In this document: positions 27,977-38,837 of the stretch, one piece after another
Layout: the number at the start of each line of letters is the position of its first letter
Numbering within the stretch: position 1 is the stretch's first letter
DNA from: Roseiarcus sp963764955
GTDB lineage: Bacteria > Pseudomonadota > Alphaproteobacteria > Rhizobiales > Beijerinckiaceae
NCBI GenBank assembly: GCA_963764955.1
Contig: CAVXVE010000048.1
Coordinates: 31,893-95,892, forward strand
DNA: 64,000 nucleotides
Direction of reading: 5' to 3'
The notes under the pieces: model-generated
Told to the model about the DNA's origin: nothing
The model's input: the letters and a program-made list of their open reading frames with translations, nothing else
The model's database searches: none
Program-made: the position numbers and the translations under genes

Positions 27977-29823
27977 ACTCCGAGGACACCAGGAACCTCT
28001 TTCTCGCGATCGCGCTGTCGGTCCTGGTCATGGCCGGCTGGCAGTATTTCTACGCTGGTCCCATGTATCATCGCCAGCATGAGGCCCAGACGCAGGCCAA
28101 TACTCAGCAGACGGTGAGCGAGACGCAGCCGAACGCTGCTTCCACGTCGCCGGACGAGTCGCGCCCTGCGACGGCATCCCTGCCTGGGGCCCCAAGCACG
28201 CCGACCCATGAGACTGTAAGTCATGAGACTGTGAGCACGGCGCTTGCAGCGAGCCCCCGCGTGGTCATCGACACGCCAAGCGTCGGCGGCTCGATCAATC
28301 TCAGGGGCGGAAAGATCGACGATATTATTCTCAGGGATTATCGCGAGACGGTCGACCCGAAGAGCCCGAATGTCAGATTGTTCGCGCCGGCCGGCGCGCC
28401 TGACGCGTATTGGGCCGAGACGGGATTTGTAAGCCCGGCCGGGGGCAAGACCCCCAATCTCGACACCGTCTGGACCGCCGACCGCCAGACGTTGACTCCG
28501 ACCCAGCCGGTGACCCTGACCTGGGACAATGGCGAGGGCCTCCTTTTCAAGCGCGTCATTGCTGTCGACGACAAATACATGTTCACGATCACCGATTCGG
28601 TGGTGAACTCGGGCTCAGCGCCGGCGACGATCCAGCCCTACGGGCTCGTGTTGCGCCACGGCAAGCCGAACGTCGCAAATTATTCGGTGCTGCACGAAGG
28701 CTTCGAGGGCGTGATCGGCGAGAAGGAGCAGGCGCCGACCTACGCTGCAATCGACAAGGCGACCGGCAAAGTCGAGACCTTCAAGGGCGACGGCGGCTGG
28801 CTTGGCTTCACCGACAAATATTGGGGCTCGGCGATCATCCCCGGACAGACCGCCCCAATCGAGGCGCGCTACTCGGCGACCGGCGTGGAGCCGGCGGTCG
28901 ACTATCAGGCTGATTTCCTCGGCAAGGAGCAGACGGTCGCGCCTGGGGCGACATTCGAGACGACGACCCGCCTGTTCGCGGGCGCGAAGGAAGTCTCGAC
29001 CATCAACGATTACGCGGCCAAGCTCGGCATCCAGAAATTCAATCTGATGATCGACTGGGGGTGGTTCTACTTCATCACCCAGCCGATGTACTGGCTGATC
29101 GACACGATCTACAAATTCGTCGGCAATTTCGGCGTCGCGATCATGATCGTCACGGTCATGGTCAAGCTCGCTTTCTTCCCGCTCGCCAATCGCTCGTACC
29201 AGTCGATGGCGAAGATGAAGAAGATCCAGCCGCAGATTGCGGCGCTCAAGGATCTCTATCCCGACGATCGCGCCAAGCAGCAGCAGGAGCAGATGGCGCT
29301 GTTCAAGCGCGAGGGCGTCAATCCGGTCGCCGGCTGCTTGCCCATGGTGATCCAGATCCCAGTGTTCTTCGCCCTCTACAAGGTCATCTTCATCACCATC
29401 GAGATGCGGCATGCGCCGTTCTTCGGCTGGATCCGGGATCTCTCGGCGCCCGACCCGACCAATGTGTTCACGCTCTTCGGCCTCGTTCCCTGGGATCCGA
29501 CGGCGCTGCCTGTTTTCGGCCATTTCCTGCACCTCGGCATCTGGCCGCTGATCATGGGCGTGTCGATGTTCTTCCAGATGAAGATGAACCCCGAGCCCGC
29601 GGACCCGGTTCAGAAGACGATGTTCTCGTGGATGCCGGTCATCTTCACCTTCATGCTCGGCACGTTTCCGGCCGGCCTCGTCATCTACTGGACCTGGAAC
29701 AACACCCTGACGGTCCTCCAGCAGTACTACATCATGAGCAAGGCGGGGGTGAAGGTCGAGCTCTGGGGCAACCTCGCCCGACTGTTCCCGAAGAAGAGCA
29801 GTCCGGCCAAGACGCCGACATGA
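27973..29823 (+). CDS. yidC: Membrane protein insertase YidC
   Basis: A 616-residue Oxa1/YidC insertase of the inner membrane. It has the N-terminal anchor (LFLAIALSVLVMAGWQYFY), a low-complexity linker, a large periplasmic beta domain (about residues 90-355) and the five-helix core from about residue 370 (VAIMIVTVMVKLAFFPL, GCLPMVIQIPVFFALYKV). It overlaps rnpA upstream and engB downstream by 4 bases each. Confidence 0.97.
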   Translation: MNSEDTRNLFLAIALSVLVMAGWQYFYAGPMYHRQHEAQTQANTQQTVSETQPNAASTSPDESRPATASLPGAPSTPTHETVSHETVSTALAASPRVVIDTPSVGGSINLRGGKIDDIILRDYRETVDPKSPNVRLFAPAGAPDAYWAETGFVSPAGGKTPNLDTVWTADRQTLTPTQPVTLTWDNGEGLLFKRVIAVDDKYMFTITDSVVNSGSAPATIQPYGLVLRHGKPNVANYSVLHEGFEGVIGEKEQAPTYAAIDKATGKVETFKGDGGWLGFTDKYWGSAIIPGQTAPIEARYSATGVEPAVDYQADFLGKEQTVAPGATFETTTRLFAGAKEVSTINDYAAKLGIQKFNLMIDWGWFYFITQPMYWLIDTIYKFVGNFGVAIMIVTVMVKLAFFPLANRSYQSMAKMKKIQPQIAALKDLYPDDRAKQQQEQMALFKREGVNPVAGCLPMVIQIPVFFALYKVIFITIEMRHAPFFGWIRDLSAPDPTNVFTLFGLVPWDPTALPVFGHFLHLGIWPLIMGVSMFFQMKMNPEPADPVQKTMFSWMPVIFTFMLGTFPAGLVIYWTWNNTLTVLQQYYIMSKAGVKVELWGNLARLFPKKSSPAKTPT

Positions 29824-30479
29824 GTGAACCGGCCCTCGCGCCGGACTGGGCCGAGGCTGGCCGCAAGCTGTTCGCGGGCGATTGCGAATTCATTTTTGCC
29901 GCCGCGCGTTCCGACGGCCTGCCGCCGATCGGGCCGCCGGAGATCGCCTTCGCCGGCCGCTCGAACGTCGGCAAGTCCTCGCTCATCAACGCGCTGACCG
30001 GCCGCTCGTCGCTCGCGCGCACCTCGCGCACGCCGGGCCGCACGCAGGAGCTCATCTTCTTCGATCTTGGCGGCAAGGCGCGTCTCGTCGACATGCCGGG
30101 ATACGGTTACGCGGCGGTGGCGAAATCGAAATCCGCATCCTGGGGCGAGCTCGCGCGCGACTATCTGCGCGGCCGTCCCTCGCTCGCCCGCGTGTTCGTG
30201 CTTATCGACGGGCGGCATGGCCTGAAGGAGAGCGATCACGCTACGATGCGTGCGCTGGACGCCGCCGCCGTCTCCTACGCGGTGGTTTTAACGAAGGGCG
30301 ACGAAGTGAAAGCCGTCGACCGCGACGCGCGCATTGCGGCGACGCTCGAAGCCTTAAGCAAGCACGTCGCCGCCTATCCGGAAGTGTTCCTGACTTCCGC
30401 GCGCGCCGGCGAAGGGATCGCGGACTTGCGCGCGCATGTCGCGCGGCTCCTGGCCGAGCGCGGAGGCGGCGCGCCCTAA
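29820..30479 (+). CDS. engB: Ribosome biogenesis GTPase EngB (YihA/YsxC)
   Basis: A 219-residue TRAFAC GTPase needed for 50S subunit assembly. Motifs: G1 GRSNVGKSS, G2 region RTSRTPGRTQ, G3 DMPGYGYA, G4 TKGDEV and G5 TSARAGEG. It follows yidC in the same operon with a 4-base overlap and converges with the epoxide hydrolase gene. Confidence 0.96.
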   Translation: MSEPALAPDWAEAGRKLFAGDCEFIFAAARSDGLPPIGPPEIAFAGRSNVGKSSLINALTGRSSLARTSRTPGRTQELIFFDLGGKARLVDMPGYGYAAVAKSKSASWGELARDYLRGRPSLARVFVLIDGRHGLKESDHATMRALDAAAVSYAVVLTKGDEVKAVDRDARIAATLEALSKHVAAYPEVFLTSARAGEGIADLRAHVARLLAERGGGAP

Positions 30480-31627
30480 CCTCTGAGCGGCCGATAGAAG
30501 GCGCGCACGTCCTCCGCCAGCGCCTCGGGCTGCTCCATGGCGGCGAAATGGCCGCCCTTCTTCATGACCGTCCAGCGGCGGATGTCGGTGAACATTTTTT
30601 CGGCCAGCGAGCGCGGGGGCTTGAGGATCTCGCGCGGGAATTCGGCATAAGCCGTCGGCGCCGTGACCGCGGCGCCATCCGGGATCATCCACGGCCGATG
30701 GAAGCGAAAATAATAGGGGTAGAATGACGATCCGATCGCGCCGGTGAACCAGTAGAAGCTGATGTCGGCGAGCATCTGGTCGCGGGTGAAGACACTCTCG
30801 ACATCGCCGCCGCAATCGGACCAGGCGCGGAATTTCTCGACGATCCAGGCGGCGAGCCCCGCAGGCGAATCGGTCAGGCCGAAACTCAGGGTCTGCGGGC
30901 GGGTGCCCTGAATCCACTGATAGCCGGTCTCCTCCTTGAGCCAATGATTGAGCTCATCGAGAAAGACGCGCTCCTCGGCCGTCGGGTTCTTCACCATGTC
31001 CGGATCACGGCGCACGGCGAGCAGATTGACATGAATGCCGATCAGCTTGTCGGCATGGGCGTAGCCCATCCGCGCGGCGGTGATCGCGCCCCAGTCGCCG
31101 CCCTGCACCGCGAAGCGCTTGTAGCCGAGCGTGTCGCGTCATCAGGTCCGGCGAGACATATCCGCCATCTCCTCGACGCCGAAGCGCTTCTGCCCGGGGC
31201 GGAACGAAAGCCCATAGCCCGGCAGCGACGGCGCGACGACGGTGAAAGCATCCGCCGGATCGGCGCCGAAGCGCGCTGGATCGGTGAGACGCGGAATGAA
31301 GTCGATGAACTCGAACACCGAGCCCGGCCAGCCATGCATCAGAAGCAACGGCATCGGATCGGGGCCTTTGCCCGGAACATGCAGAAAGTGCAGGTCGGTA
31401 TCCGGCCGGGTCGCCTTGAATTGCGGGAAGGCGTTGAGCCGCGCCTCCTGCGCCCGCCAGTCGAAGGGCCCGCGCCAGTACTCGACGAGGCTGCGAAGAT
31501 AGTCCACATCCGTTCCGTAACCCCAAGGCTCTCCGGGCGCAGCATCGGGAAAGCGGGTGCGCGCGAGACGCTCGCGCAAGTCCTTAAGATCGCTGTCGGG
31601 AACGCGCAATGTGAACGGCTGCGGCAT
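30476..31627 (-). pseudogene. Epoxide hydrolase (EHN domain), in-frame stops
   Basis: An alpha/beta-hydrolase of the epoxide hydrolase family, about 383 residues, with the N-terminal EHN domain (MPQPFTLRVPDSDLKDL), the oxyanion motif MHGWPGS, the nucleophile GGDWGA and the histidine in KKGGHFAAMEQP. Two adjacent TGA codons at 31139-31144 break it. They lie in a short stretch whose middle reads correctly only in another frame (DLMTR). Three single extra bases within about 30 bases would restore ADMSADLMTRTLGYKRF. It therefore looks like local sequence error, though true decay cannot be excluded. Confidence 0.75.
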
Positions 31628-31778
31628 CGCCTGCTCCTTGGCCCGCGATTCTCGAATGGGGGCAGGCTCGAAGTCAAACGGACAGGCGCCGCAGCTGAAC
31701 TCCGCCGATCGGCCGGCGAACTTTCCGCGCCCTGGCCGGCGGATTGACCCGACTGAGCCCGGAGGCGATGGTCGCGCG

Positions 31779-32408
31779 ATGCAGACCCACTACAACAGTT
31801 TGGCCGGCGGCGAGGTCGGCCGCATCGCGGCGCTCAGCGACGGCCTTTTCGCCATCGCGGCGACCATTCTGGTGCTCGACTTTCACACCCCCGAGCCAGC
31901 CGACATCCACTCGGAGGCCGAGTTCCTGCGCGCGCTCGCAGCCTCAGCGCCAAGGCTCCTGCCGTGGCTGCTCAGCCTTCTGACGCTCGGCATTTTCTGG
32001 CTCGGCCAGCAGACGCAGCTCAGCCAGCTCGCCCGTTCGAACCGCGACCTGACCTGGCTCCACTTCCTCTTCCTCGCCGTGGTCACGGTGCTGCCGTTCT
32101 CGACCAGGCTGCTCGCCGATTTCCTGACCTACCGCGCCGCCTTTCTGATCTACTGGGCGAATGTCCTGCTCCTCGGCGCGTGTCTCTACGCCACCTGGGC
32201 GTATGCCGAATGGGCGGATCTCATTCAGGAGGAAGCGCACAGCGACATCTCGCGCGCGGTCAAGCGGCGCATCGTCCTCGCGCAGACGCTCTACGCGATC
32301 GGCGCGCTCCTGGGCCTCGTCAATGTGACGCTCGGGATCACGCTCATTTTGCTGATCCAGCTCAATTACGCGATCGGACCGAGGCTGCCTATTCTCTCGC
32401 GGCTTTGA
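31779..32408 (+). CDS. TMEM175-family potassium channel-like protein
   Basis: A 209-residue membrane protein of the DUF1211/TMEM175 family. The signature is LSDGLFAIAATILVLDF near the N-terminus, followed by about five further hydrophobic segments. Bacterial members form K+-selective leak channels as tetramers. The ATG at 31779 begins the conserved region (MQTHYNSLAGGEVGRIAAL); the upstream open frame is antisense to the epoxide hydrolase. Confidence 0.8.
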   Translation: MQTHYNSLAGGEVGRIAALSDGLFAIAATILVLDFHTPEPADIHSEAEFLRALAASAPRLLPWLLSLLTLGIFWLGQQTQLSQLARSNRDLTWLHFLFLAVVTVLPFSTRLLADFLTYRAAFLIYWANVLLLGACLYATWAYAEWADLIQEEAHSDISRAVKRRIVLAQTLYAIGALLGLVNVTLGITLILLIQLNYAIGPRLPILSRL

Positions 32409-32435
32409 CCCGGGCTCGAACCTAAACCTCCATGT

Positions 32436-33047
32436 CTAGACGAGGATCGCAACCGCCTCGCGACCCCTCGGGGTCTCGACAACGCGCATCGACACCGACT
32501 GACCTTCGGACAGGCGATCGACGCCGGAGGACCCCAGGGTCGTGCTGTGAACGAACACGTCCTTGCCGAAGTCGTCGCTGGCGACAAACCCAAAGCCCCG
32601 GGCCCCGTCAAACCACTTGACCCTTCCAGTCAAGTCGAAGGCGTTTGCCAGATCGTGAGTCGGAACTCGCGTCGGCCGTTCGATGGCGCTCGTGGTGTCG
32701 ACCTCGATAACCCGCACCACCTGCGCCCCTCGGGACCCGGCGCGGACGACGATGCGAACTTTCGCGCCCGAAGGCAGGGTTTCGCGCCCGGTCTCGCGCA
32801 GGGTCTTAAGATGCAGGAAGGCGTCGCCACGGCCGCCCGCAAGCTCGACGAAACCGTATCCCTTCTCGGCGTTGAACCATTTCACCGCCCCCTCCGCCGT
32901 CAGGCCGCTCGCGAGCGGATCCGCGTTCGCCAAGATCGCGTCGTCCTGGTTTCTGCTTATACCAGCCACATACGAGGACGCAGCCGTCTCAACGAACGGC
33001 TTAGCCTCGCCGAAGTCGGACATCTGCGCCTGATGAACATTCCCCAT
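32436..33047 (-). CDS. Double cold-shock domain protein
   Basis: A 203-residue protein with two cold-shock domains. Domain 1 spans about residues 50-115 (RNP1 KGYGFVEL, RNP2 DAFLHL). Domain 2 spans about residues 138-203 (RNP1 RGFGFVAS, RNP2 DVFVHST). It binds single-stranded nucleic acid and probably acts as an RNA chaperone. The 45-residue N-terminal extension is not conserved. It is followed upstream on the same strand by a histidine kinase, about 300 bases away. Confidence 0.92.
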   Translation of the reverse strand: MGNVHQAQMSDFGEAKPFVETAASSYVAGISRNQDDAILANADPLASGLTAEGAVKWFNAEKGYGFVELAGGRGDAFLHLKTLRETGRETLPSGAKVRIVVRAGSRGAQVVRVIEVDTTSAIERPTRVPTHDLANAFDLTGRVKWFDGARGFGFVASDDFGKDVFVHSTTLGSSGVDRLSEGQSVSMRVVETPRGREAVAILV

Positions 33048-33343
33048 CGCTCAACCCTCCACAACCCTGGCCGTAACCTGCGTTCCGCTCGGACCCCGTC
33101 AAACGGAGTCAGCCGAGCATACAGCGGCGCTTCGGCGGTGGCTGTGATCCCCGTCACAGTCCGAACACACGCGCGCCAGGGATGGCGAGTCGGGGCGTTG
33201 ACGGGCCAATCGCTTTTGCTCGATTCGCCAGCCGAAATCAGGGAAAGCCCTGCGCGCGTGGAGGATGCCGGCATGCGCCGGTCCCAGGACCTCCAATACG
33301 GCTGGAAGGACTATCCGGTTTGCGGAGTTATCCACGGACGCGA

Positions 33344-34975
33344 TCACGCCACGCGCGCCAGGGCCGCCGCGCGCGATCCGCACTGAGCTCTCGGCAGCGT
33401 GACGAGCGCCGACGCGCCCTCGCCGGGCCTCGACTTGAGACGCAGCGTCCCGCCATGAAGCTCGACCAGCGAATTGGCGATGGCGAGGCCAAGCCCCGAC
33501 CCCTTCATGCCGTCGGCCATGACGGCGCGCCCCTGCTCAAACGGCCGCCCGAGCCGCACGATGTCCTCGGAGGCGAAGCCTGGGCCGTTGTCCTCAATGG
33601 TGAAATGGACCCGCTCGGCGAGCGCCACGGCTCTAATCGAAACTTCGCCTCCTTCGGGCGCGAACTTCACCGCGTTGCGCATAAGCGTCGTGAGAATGCG
33701 CTCGAGCGCCAGAGGGTCCGCCTCCACCGTCAACTCGGCTCCGACCTCCGCCCTGACCGCGATGCGCTTCTCGCGTGCGGTCGGCGCGATGTCGAGCACC
33801 GCCCGGCTCACCGCCTCGTCGGCGCGAAAGCGCTCATAGTTCAGGCGTTCGCGGCCCGCCTCGAGCCGCGCCATGTCGAGAACATCGCCGACCACGCGCG
33901 AAAGATATTCGCCGCTGGCGAGAATGTGGGCGCAATAATCGCCGTACCTTTGCGACCCCAGAGGACCGAAGGTCTGGCTGCCCATGAGCTGCGAGAAGCC
34001 AATGATGGCGTTGAGCGGGGTGCGCAGCTCGTGGCTCATATTGGCGAGAAATTCCGCCTTGGCGCGGTTGGCCGCTTCGGCGCGCGATTTCTGCTCATGA
34101 TAGCATTCGGCGAGATCGGCGAGCTGCTGGGCCTGCTCTTCGAGCGACCGGCGCGACTGTTTAAGCTCAGCCGCCGTGGCCGAAAGCAGCCGCTGGGAGT
34201 TGATGAGCCGCCGCTCATGACCGCCTCTCGCCCTCACCGCGTAGAGGGCGGCCGCCGCGACCATCAAGCCGACGGTCAGCGCCAAAAGAAAAACCGTCAT
34301 CACCGCTGTGCGACGCCATCGGGCGAGATGACGATCGACGGGCGAAGCGAAGGCCACCCTCGCCAAGGCCGCCGGCAGCGCTCGCACGGCGGCGAATCGA
34401 TCGCCCTGCTCGGTCTCAACGCGCATCACGCCGTCGCCCGCCGCGGGCGGCGTTGCACGCTGGACGAGGGCGGCCAAAGCCGAATCGGAGCCGTCCTTGG
34501 CGCGCTCGAACTCGACTAGGCGGCCGGTGCGATCGACGAGGATCGCTTGAGGGAGACGCTCACCGGGATGAGCCTTAAGAACGCTTCGGAAGACATCGGC
34601 TTCGGACGCTTCCGGCGCAGCGCTCAGCGCTTCGTTGAGGCGCTCAGCGAGCAGCGTCGCGCGCATGCCGACCTCGTTCGCGCCAGCGCGAAGCGCCAGA
34701 TCACGTTCGAGCCGCAAATGCTGAACCGTCAGGCCGACGACGCCGACGATCGCAATCGCGACGCCGAGGAAAACCGCCGCGGGAATCCGCCGCCGGCGGA
34801 CCACAGCCGGGATCGGGCGAGCATGCGCGCGTTCGAGCGCCGTGGTTCGCCGGCTGGCCCACGCCCGAGCGAAGCGAAACGCCGCTTCGCCGCTGATCCC
34901 CCGAGCCGGCCCTAAAGGGCAAACGTCCCCGTTTGCCGCGCTTGCACGCGTCATCGCCCATCCCAGCTTCGCCAC
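33344..34975 (-). CDS. Sensor histidine kinase (PleC/DivJ-like)
   Basis: A 543-residue membrane kinase. Two membrane segments (IPAAVFLGVAIAIVGVVGL and VMTVFLLALTVGLMVAAAALY) bracket a periplasmic sensor domain of about 130 residues. The kinase core has the H-box NMSHELRTPLNAIIGFS, the N-box LMRNAVKFAPEGG, and G-boxes DNGPGFA and GSGLGLAI. The pattern matches the alphaproteobacterial cell-cycle-associated PleC/DivJ group. No response regulator is adjacent. The N-terminal 50 residues are basic and may not all be translated. Confidence 0.88.
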   Translation of the reverse strand: MAKLGWAMTRASAANGDVCPLGPARGISGEAAFRFARAWASRRTTALERAHARPIPAVVRRRRIPAAVFLGVAIAIVGVVGLTVQHLRLERDLALRAGANEVGMRATLLAERLNEALSAAPEASEADVFRSVLKAHPGERLPQAILVDRTGRLVEFERAKDGSDSALAALVQRATPPAAGDGVMRVETEQGDRFAAVRALPAALARVAFASPVDRHLARWRRTAVMTVFLLALTVGLMVAAAALYAVRARGGHERRLINSQRLLSATAAELKQSRRSLEEQAQQLADLAECYHEQKSRAEAANRAKAEFLANMSHELRTPLNAIIGFSQLMGSQTFGPLGSQRYGDYCAHILASGEYLSRVVGDVLDMARLEAGRERLNYERFRADEAVSRAVLDIAPTAREKRIAVRAEVGAELTVEADPLALERILTTLMRNAVKFAPEGGEVSIRAVALAERVHFTIEDNGPGFASEDIVRLGRPFEQGRAVMADGMKGSGLGLAIANSLVELHGGTLRLKSRPGEGASALVTLPRAQCGSRAAALARVA

Positions 34976-35195
34976 AAATTACACTCGGACTGCCGCCTTA
35001 ACGCCCGAATCACTACGATAAGAATCCTTGTGCAAATCTTTGTCCAGTCCTTGACATCGCCTAGGGATGAAAAAATGTGGCCGAAGGGCGCCGGTGCGGA
35101 AATGTGCAATCGGCGCTCAGAGACGCGCCCCTTCCCTTCTCCCTCTGGGAGAGGGACGCCCGTCTCTCGACGGGCTGTGGAAGAGGGACGCGGCC

Positions 35196-37854
35196 TCAGC
35201 CCAGGCTGCGGGTCACGATGTCGCGGACGTCCGGCGACAGCGACGGGATGGCGGCGATGCGCCTCAGCATCGCCTCCGCCTGGCCCCGGCGGACCTCCTC
35301 GAGCGAGCGCCACGACCGCATTGCAGTCAGGAGCCGCGCGGCGATCTGCGGATTGCTCGGATCGAGAAAGGTGACCACCTCCTCGAGCAGCGCATAGCCC
35401 TCGCCGTCGGCGCGGTTGAACTGCGTCTGGTTGGCGGTGAAGGCGCCGATCAACGCTCGCACGCGGTTGGGATTGCCGAGCGAGAACCCGTGGTGGCTCA
35501 TAAGCCTGCGCATGCGCTCCAGCGTTTCCCGCTCGGGAATCTGAGCCTGCAGGGCGAACCACTTGTCGAGGATCAGCGGCTCCGTCGCGTAGCGCCGCTC
35601 GAACGCCTCCAGAGCATGCTGGCGCTGATCGCCCGGCTTGAAGGCGATCGCGGTCAGCGCGCCGAGGCGTTCGGTCATGTTGTCGGCGTCCGCGAACTGG
35701 CGATGCGCAAGCTCCAGTCCCTCGATCACATCGCCGTCGACAAACAGGGCCAGCGCCACGTTGCGCAACGCGCGCCGGCCAGCCGCGGCGGCGTCGGGGC
35801 TGAAGGGCGCGGAACCGGCGAGTCCGGCGTGCAGCGCGGCGAGCGCGCCCCCATGCGCGCGCCCGAGCGCGCCGCGCAGACCCATGCGCGCCACATGGAT
35901 CGCGTCCGGATCGACGTCCTCGCCGATCTCGCGCGCGAGGTCCGCTTCGGTGGGGAGCGCCATCGCGAGCGCAGCGAAGGCGTGGTCAATGCGGCCTAAG
36001 CTCGCGTCCTCGATCAAGGCGCCGAAGGCGGACGCAAGGCCGCCGTCACGCTCGGGCGGGCGGCCGGCCCGAATGGCCTTGACGCCGCGCAAAAGCACGC
36101 GCGTCGCGAGACTTTGAAGCGACTGCCAGCGATTGAAATTGTCGCTGTCGTGCCGGGAGAGGACGATGAGGTCCTCTTCGGTGAGGTCGTCGTCGACCCG
36201 CGCCGGGGTGGAAAAGCCGCGCAGGAACGACAGGGTCGGGCGCTGCGGAACGTCGCGAAACACGATCGACCGCTCGGCGTCCTTGAGTTCGAAGACGCCG
36301 CTGGCGAGTTCGCTCGGCGCTCGCGTCCGATGACGCGAGCGGCAAATCGCCGCCGTTGGCGCCGACCAGGCCGAGCGCAAGCGGCATTGTCATTGGCGCC
36401 TTGACGGCCTGTCCAGGCGTCGGCGCAAGCGACTGCGCGATGTCGAGCCGATACGTCCTGGCGGATGGATCGTAGGCGCTGCGAACCGTGATTTTCGGCG
36501 TGCCCGCCTGGCTGTACCAGCGCATGAACTGGCCAAGATCGCGTCCCGAAACCGTCTCGAAACAGCCGATGAAATCCTCGACCGTGGCCGCGTGGCCGTC
36601 GAAGCGATCGAAGTAAAGATCCATGCCGGCGCGAAACGTTTCGGGACCGATCAGGCGCTTCAGCATGCGCACGACCTCGGCGCCTTTCTGATAGACGGTT
36701 GCGGTGTAGAAGTTGTTGATCTCGTGATAGAGTTCGGGCCGCACGTTATGCGCCAGCGGCCCGGCGTCCTCGGGAAACTGCGCCGCGCGCAGCGCGCGCA
36801 CGTCGCCAATCCGCTCGACCGGCGCGGAGCGCATGTCGGCGGAGAATTCCTGGTCGCGGAAGACGGTCAGCCCCTCTTTGAGGCAGAGCTGGAACCAGTC
36901 GCGGCACGTTACGCGATTCCCGGTCCAGTTATGAAAATATTCGTGCGCGATGACGCCTTCGATATTGGCGTAGTCGTCGTCCGTCGCCGTCTCGGGCGAA
37001 GCGAGGACGTATTTGTCGTTGAAGACATTCAGGCCCTTGTTCTCCATTGCGCCCATATTGAAATCGGAGACAGCGACGATGTTGAACAGGTCGAGATCGT
37101 ATTCGCGCCCATAAATCCGCTCGTCCCAGGCCATCGAGCGCTTGAGCGCGTCCATCGCATAAGCCGCGCGCTCTTCGCGGCCGTGCTCGACATAGATCGC
37201 AAGCGCGACGCTTTTGCCCGAGGCGGTGACAAAGGAATCCGTGATCGAGCCCAGATCGCCCGCGACCAGGGCAAACAGATAGCAGGGCTTCTTGTGCGGA
37301 TCGCTCCAGATGGCGAAGTGGCGGCCGGGTATCTCCGCTTCTCCCACGGTTTCGAGATTACCGTTGGCGAGCAGCACCGGCGCCTCGGCTTTATCCGCCT
37401 CGATCCGCACGCGGTAGGTCGAGAGCACGTCGGGGCGATCGAGAAAATAGGTGATGCGGCGAAACCCCTCGGCCTCGCATTGGGTGCAATAGGCCGAGCC
37501 CGTGCGATAGAGACCCATGAGCTTAGTGTTGGCCGCCGGATCGAGGCGGGTCTCGATCGTGAGCGTGAACGGACGCTTCGGCGGCCTCGGCAGCACAAAC
37601 TGCGACGGGTCCACTTCGAAATCGGCGGCCTCGAGCGGCTCGCCGTCCAGTCGGGCGGAAACGAACAGAAGCTCGTCGCCGTCGAGCGAAAGCGGCGCGC
37701 CTTCGACGCCGGCGGGATTGGGCCTCAGCGACAAGGTCGAGACAACGCGCGTCGCGTGGATCTCGAGCGAGACGTCGAGCTCGACGTGGTCGATGAAATA
37801 GTCCGGGACGCGATAGTCGCTGAGACGAACGGGCTGTCCGACCGATGTGCGCAT
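35196..37854 (-). pseudogene. pepN: Aminopeptidase N, +1 frameshift
   Basis: An M1 zinc aminopeptidase of about 885 residues. The first frame from 37854 contains the exopeptidase motif GAMENKGLNVF and the zinc site HEYFHNWTGNR followed by KEGLTVFRDQEF. It continues to SSDASA, where one extra base at 36315 shifts the frame. The other frame carries on with SELASGVFELKDAERSIVF and the C-terminal helical domain to the stop at 35196. All catalytic residues are present, so a sequence error is the likely cause. It degrades peptides in the cytoplasm. Confidence 0.87.
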
Positions 37855-37892
37855 GGGGAGCGCCCTTTCGAAGCTGTGGATTGCGGGGGCGA

Positions 37893-38795
37893 TCAGGCCG
37901 GAGCGAAGCCGATCATCGCCGCGGGGGTAAACGTCAGCCCATGGAGACGCAAGGTCTTTTGCAAAGCCGGCTCAGGCGCCTCCCCGCTGGTGAAAATCGC
38001 GGCGCCTTCGCGGCTTGCCGGCGCGCCGGCGCGAGCCGCGCCGATCAGCGCATCGAGGCGGCGCGCGATCGCCGGCGCCGGATCAACGAAGTTCACCGGC
38101 CAGGGAGAAAGGCGCTCGAGTTTGTCCACGATAAGCGGAAAGTGGGTGCAGGCGAGCACGATCTGGTCGGTCCGCCGCCCGCCCTGCTCCACGAAACAGG
38201 GCATGATCTGGCGCTGGATCTCCGCGTCGTCGACCGGTTCGCCCCGCATGACGCGCTCGGCGATGACCGCGAGCTCGGCTGCGCCGACCAGCGTCACCTC
38301 GCAGTCGCCCGCGTGCTCGCGCACCAGCGCATGGGTGTAGTCGCGCGCCACCGTGCCGCGCGTCGCCAGTACGCTGATCAATCGCGACCGCGACGCCGAC
38401 GCTGCGGGCTTGATCGCAGGGACGGTTCCGACGAAGGGCAGGCGATAGGCGCTCCGCAGCGGCGGCAGAGCCAAGGTGGAGGCGGTGCTGCAGGCGATGA
38501 CGACAATATCGGGCCTGGTTTCGCCGATGAGGCGCTCCATCACCGTCTCGACCCGGGCGACGAGTTCCGCTTCGCCGAGTCTGCCGTAAGGGAAGGCCGC
38601 GTCGTCGGCGGCGTAGACGATCTCGACATCGGGCCTGAGCCGCCTGATTTCGGCCAGCACAGAAAGGCCGCCCAGTCCTGAATCGAACACAAGCGCGCAC
38701 GGGGCACGCGGCGCCGGCCCGTCTGCGCCGCGCTCGCCGCACGGATTTCGCGGCGCTTCGCCCTCGCCCCCTGCCAGCTTCATGCGCGATGGCAT
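37893..38795 (-). CDS. murI: Glutamate racemase
   Basis: A 300-residue cofactor-independent racemase making D-glutamate for peptidoglycan. The substrate loop FDSGLGGLSVL is intact and both catalytic cysteines are present (VVIACSTAS and VLACTHFPL). Start ATG 38795 (MPSRMKLAGG) was chosen; ATG 38783 is the alternative. The longer open frame upstream is antisense to the TonB-like gene. Confidence 0.93.
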   Translation of the reverse strand: MPSRMKLAGGEGEAPRNPCGERGADGPAPRAPCALVFDSGLGGLSVLAEIRRLRPDVEIVYAADDAAFPYGRLGEAELVARVETVMERLIGETRPDIVVIACSTASTLALPPLRSAYRLPFVGTVPAIKPAASASRSRLISVLATRGTVARDYTHALVREHAGDCEVTLVGAAELAVIAERVMRGEPVDDAEIQRQIMPCFVEQGGRRTDQIVLACTHFPLIVDKLERLSPWPVNFVDPAPAIARRLDALIGAARAGAPASREGAAIFTSGEAPEPALQKTLRLHGLTFTPAAMIGFAPA

Positions 38796-38837
38796 TACCC
38801 CAATCCGGGGCGCGCGGCAAAGTGACCGATTGGGGCA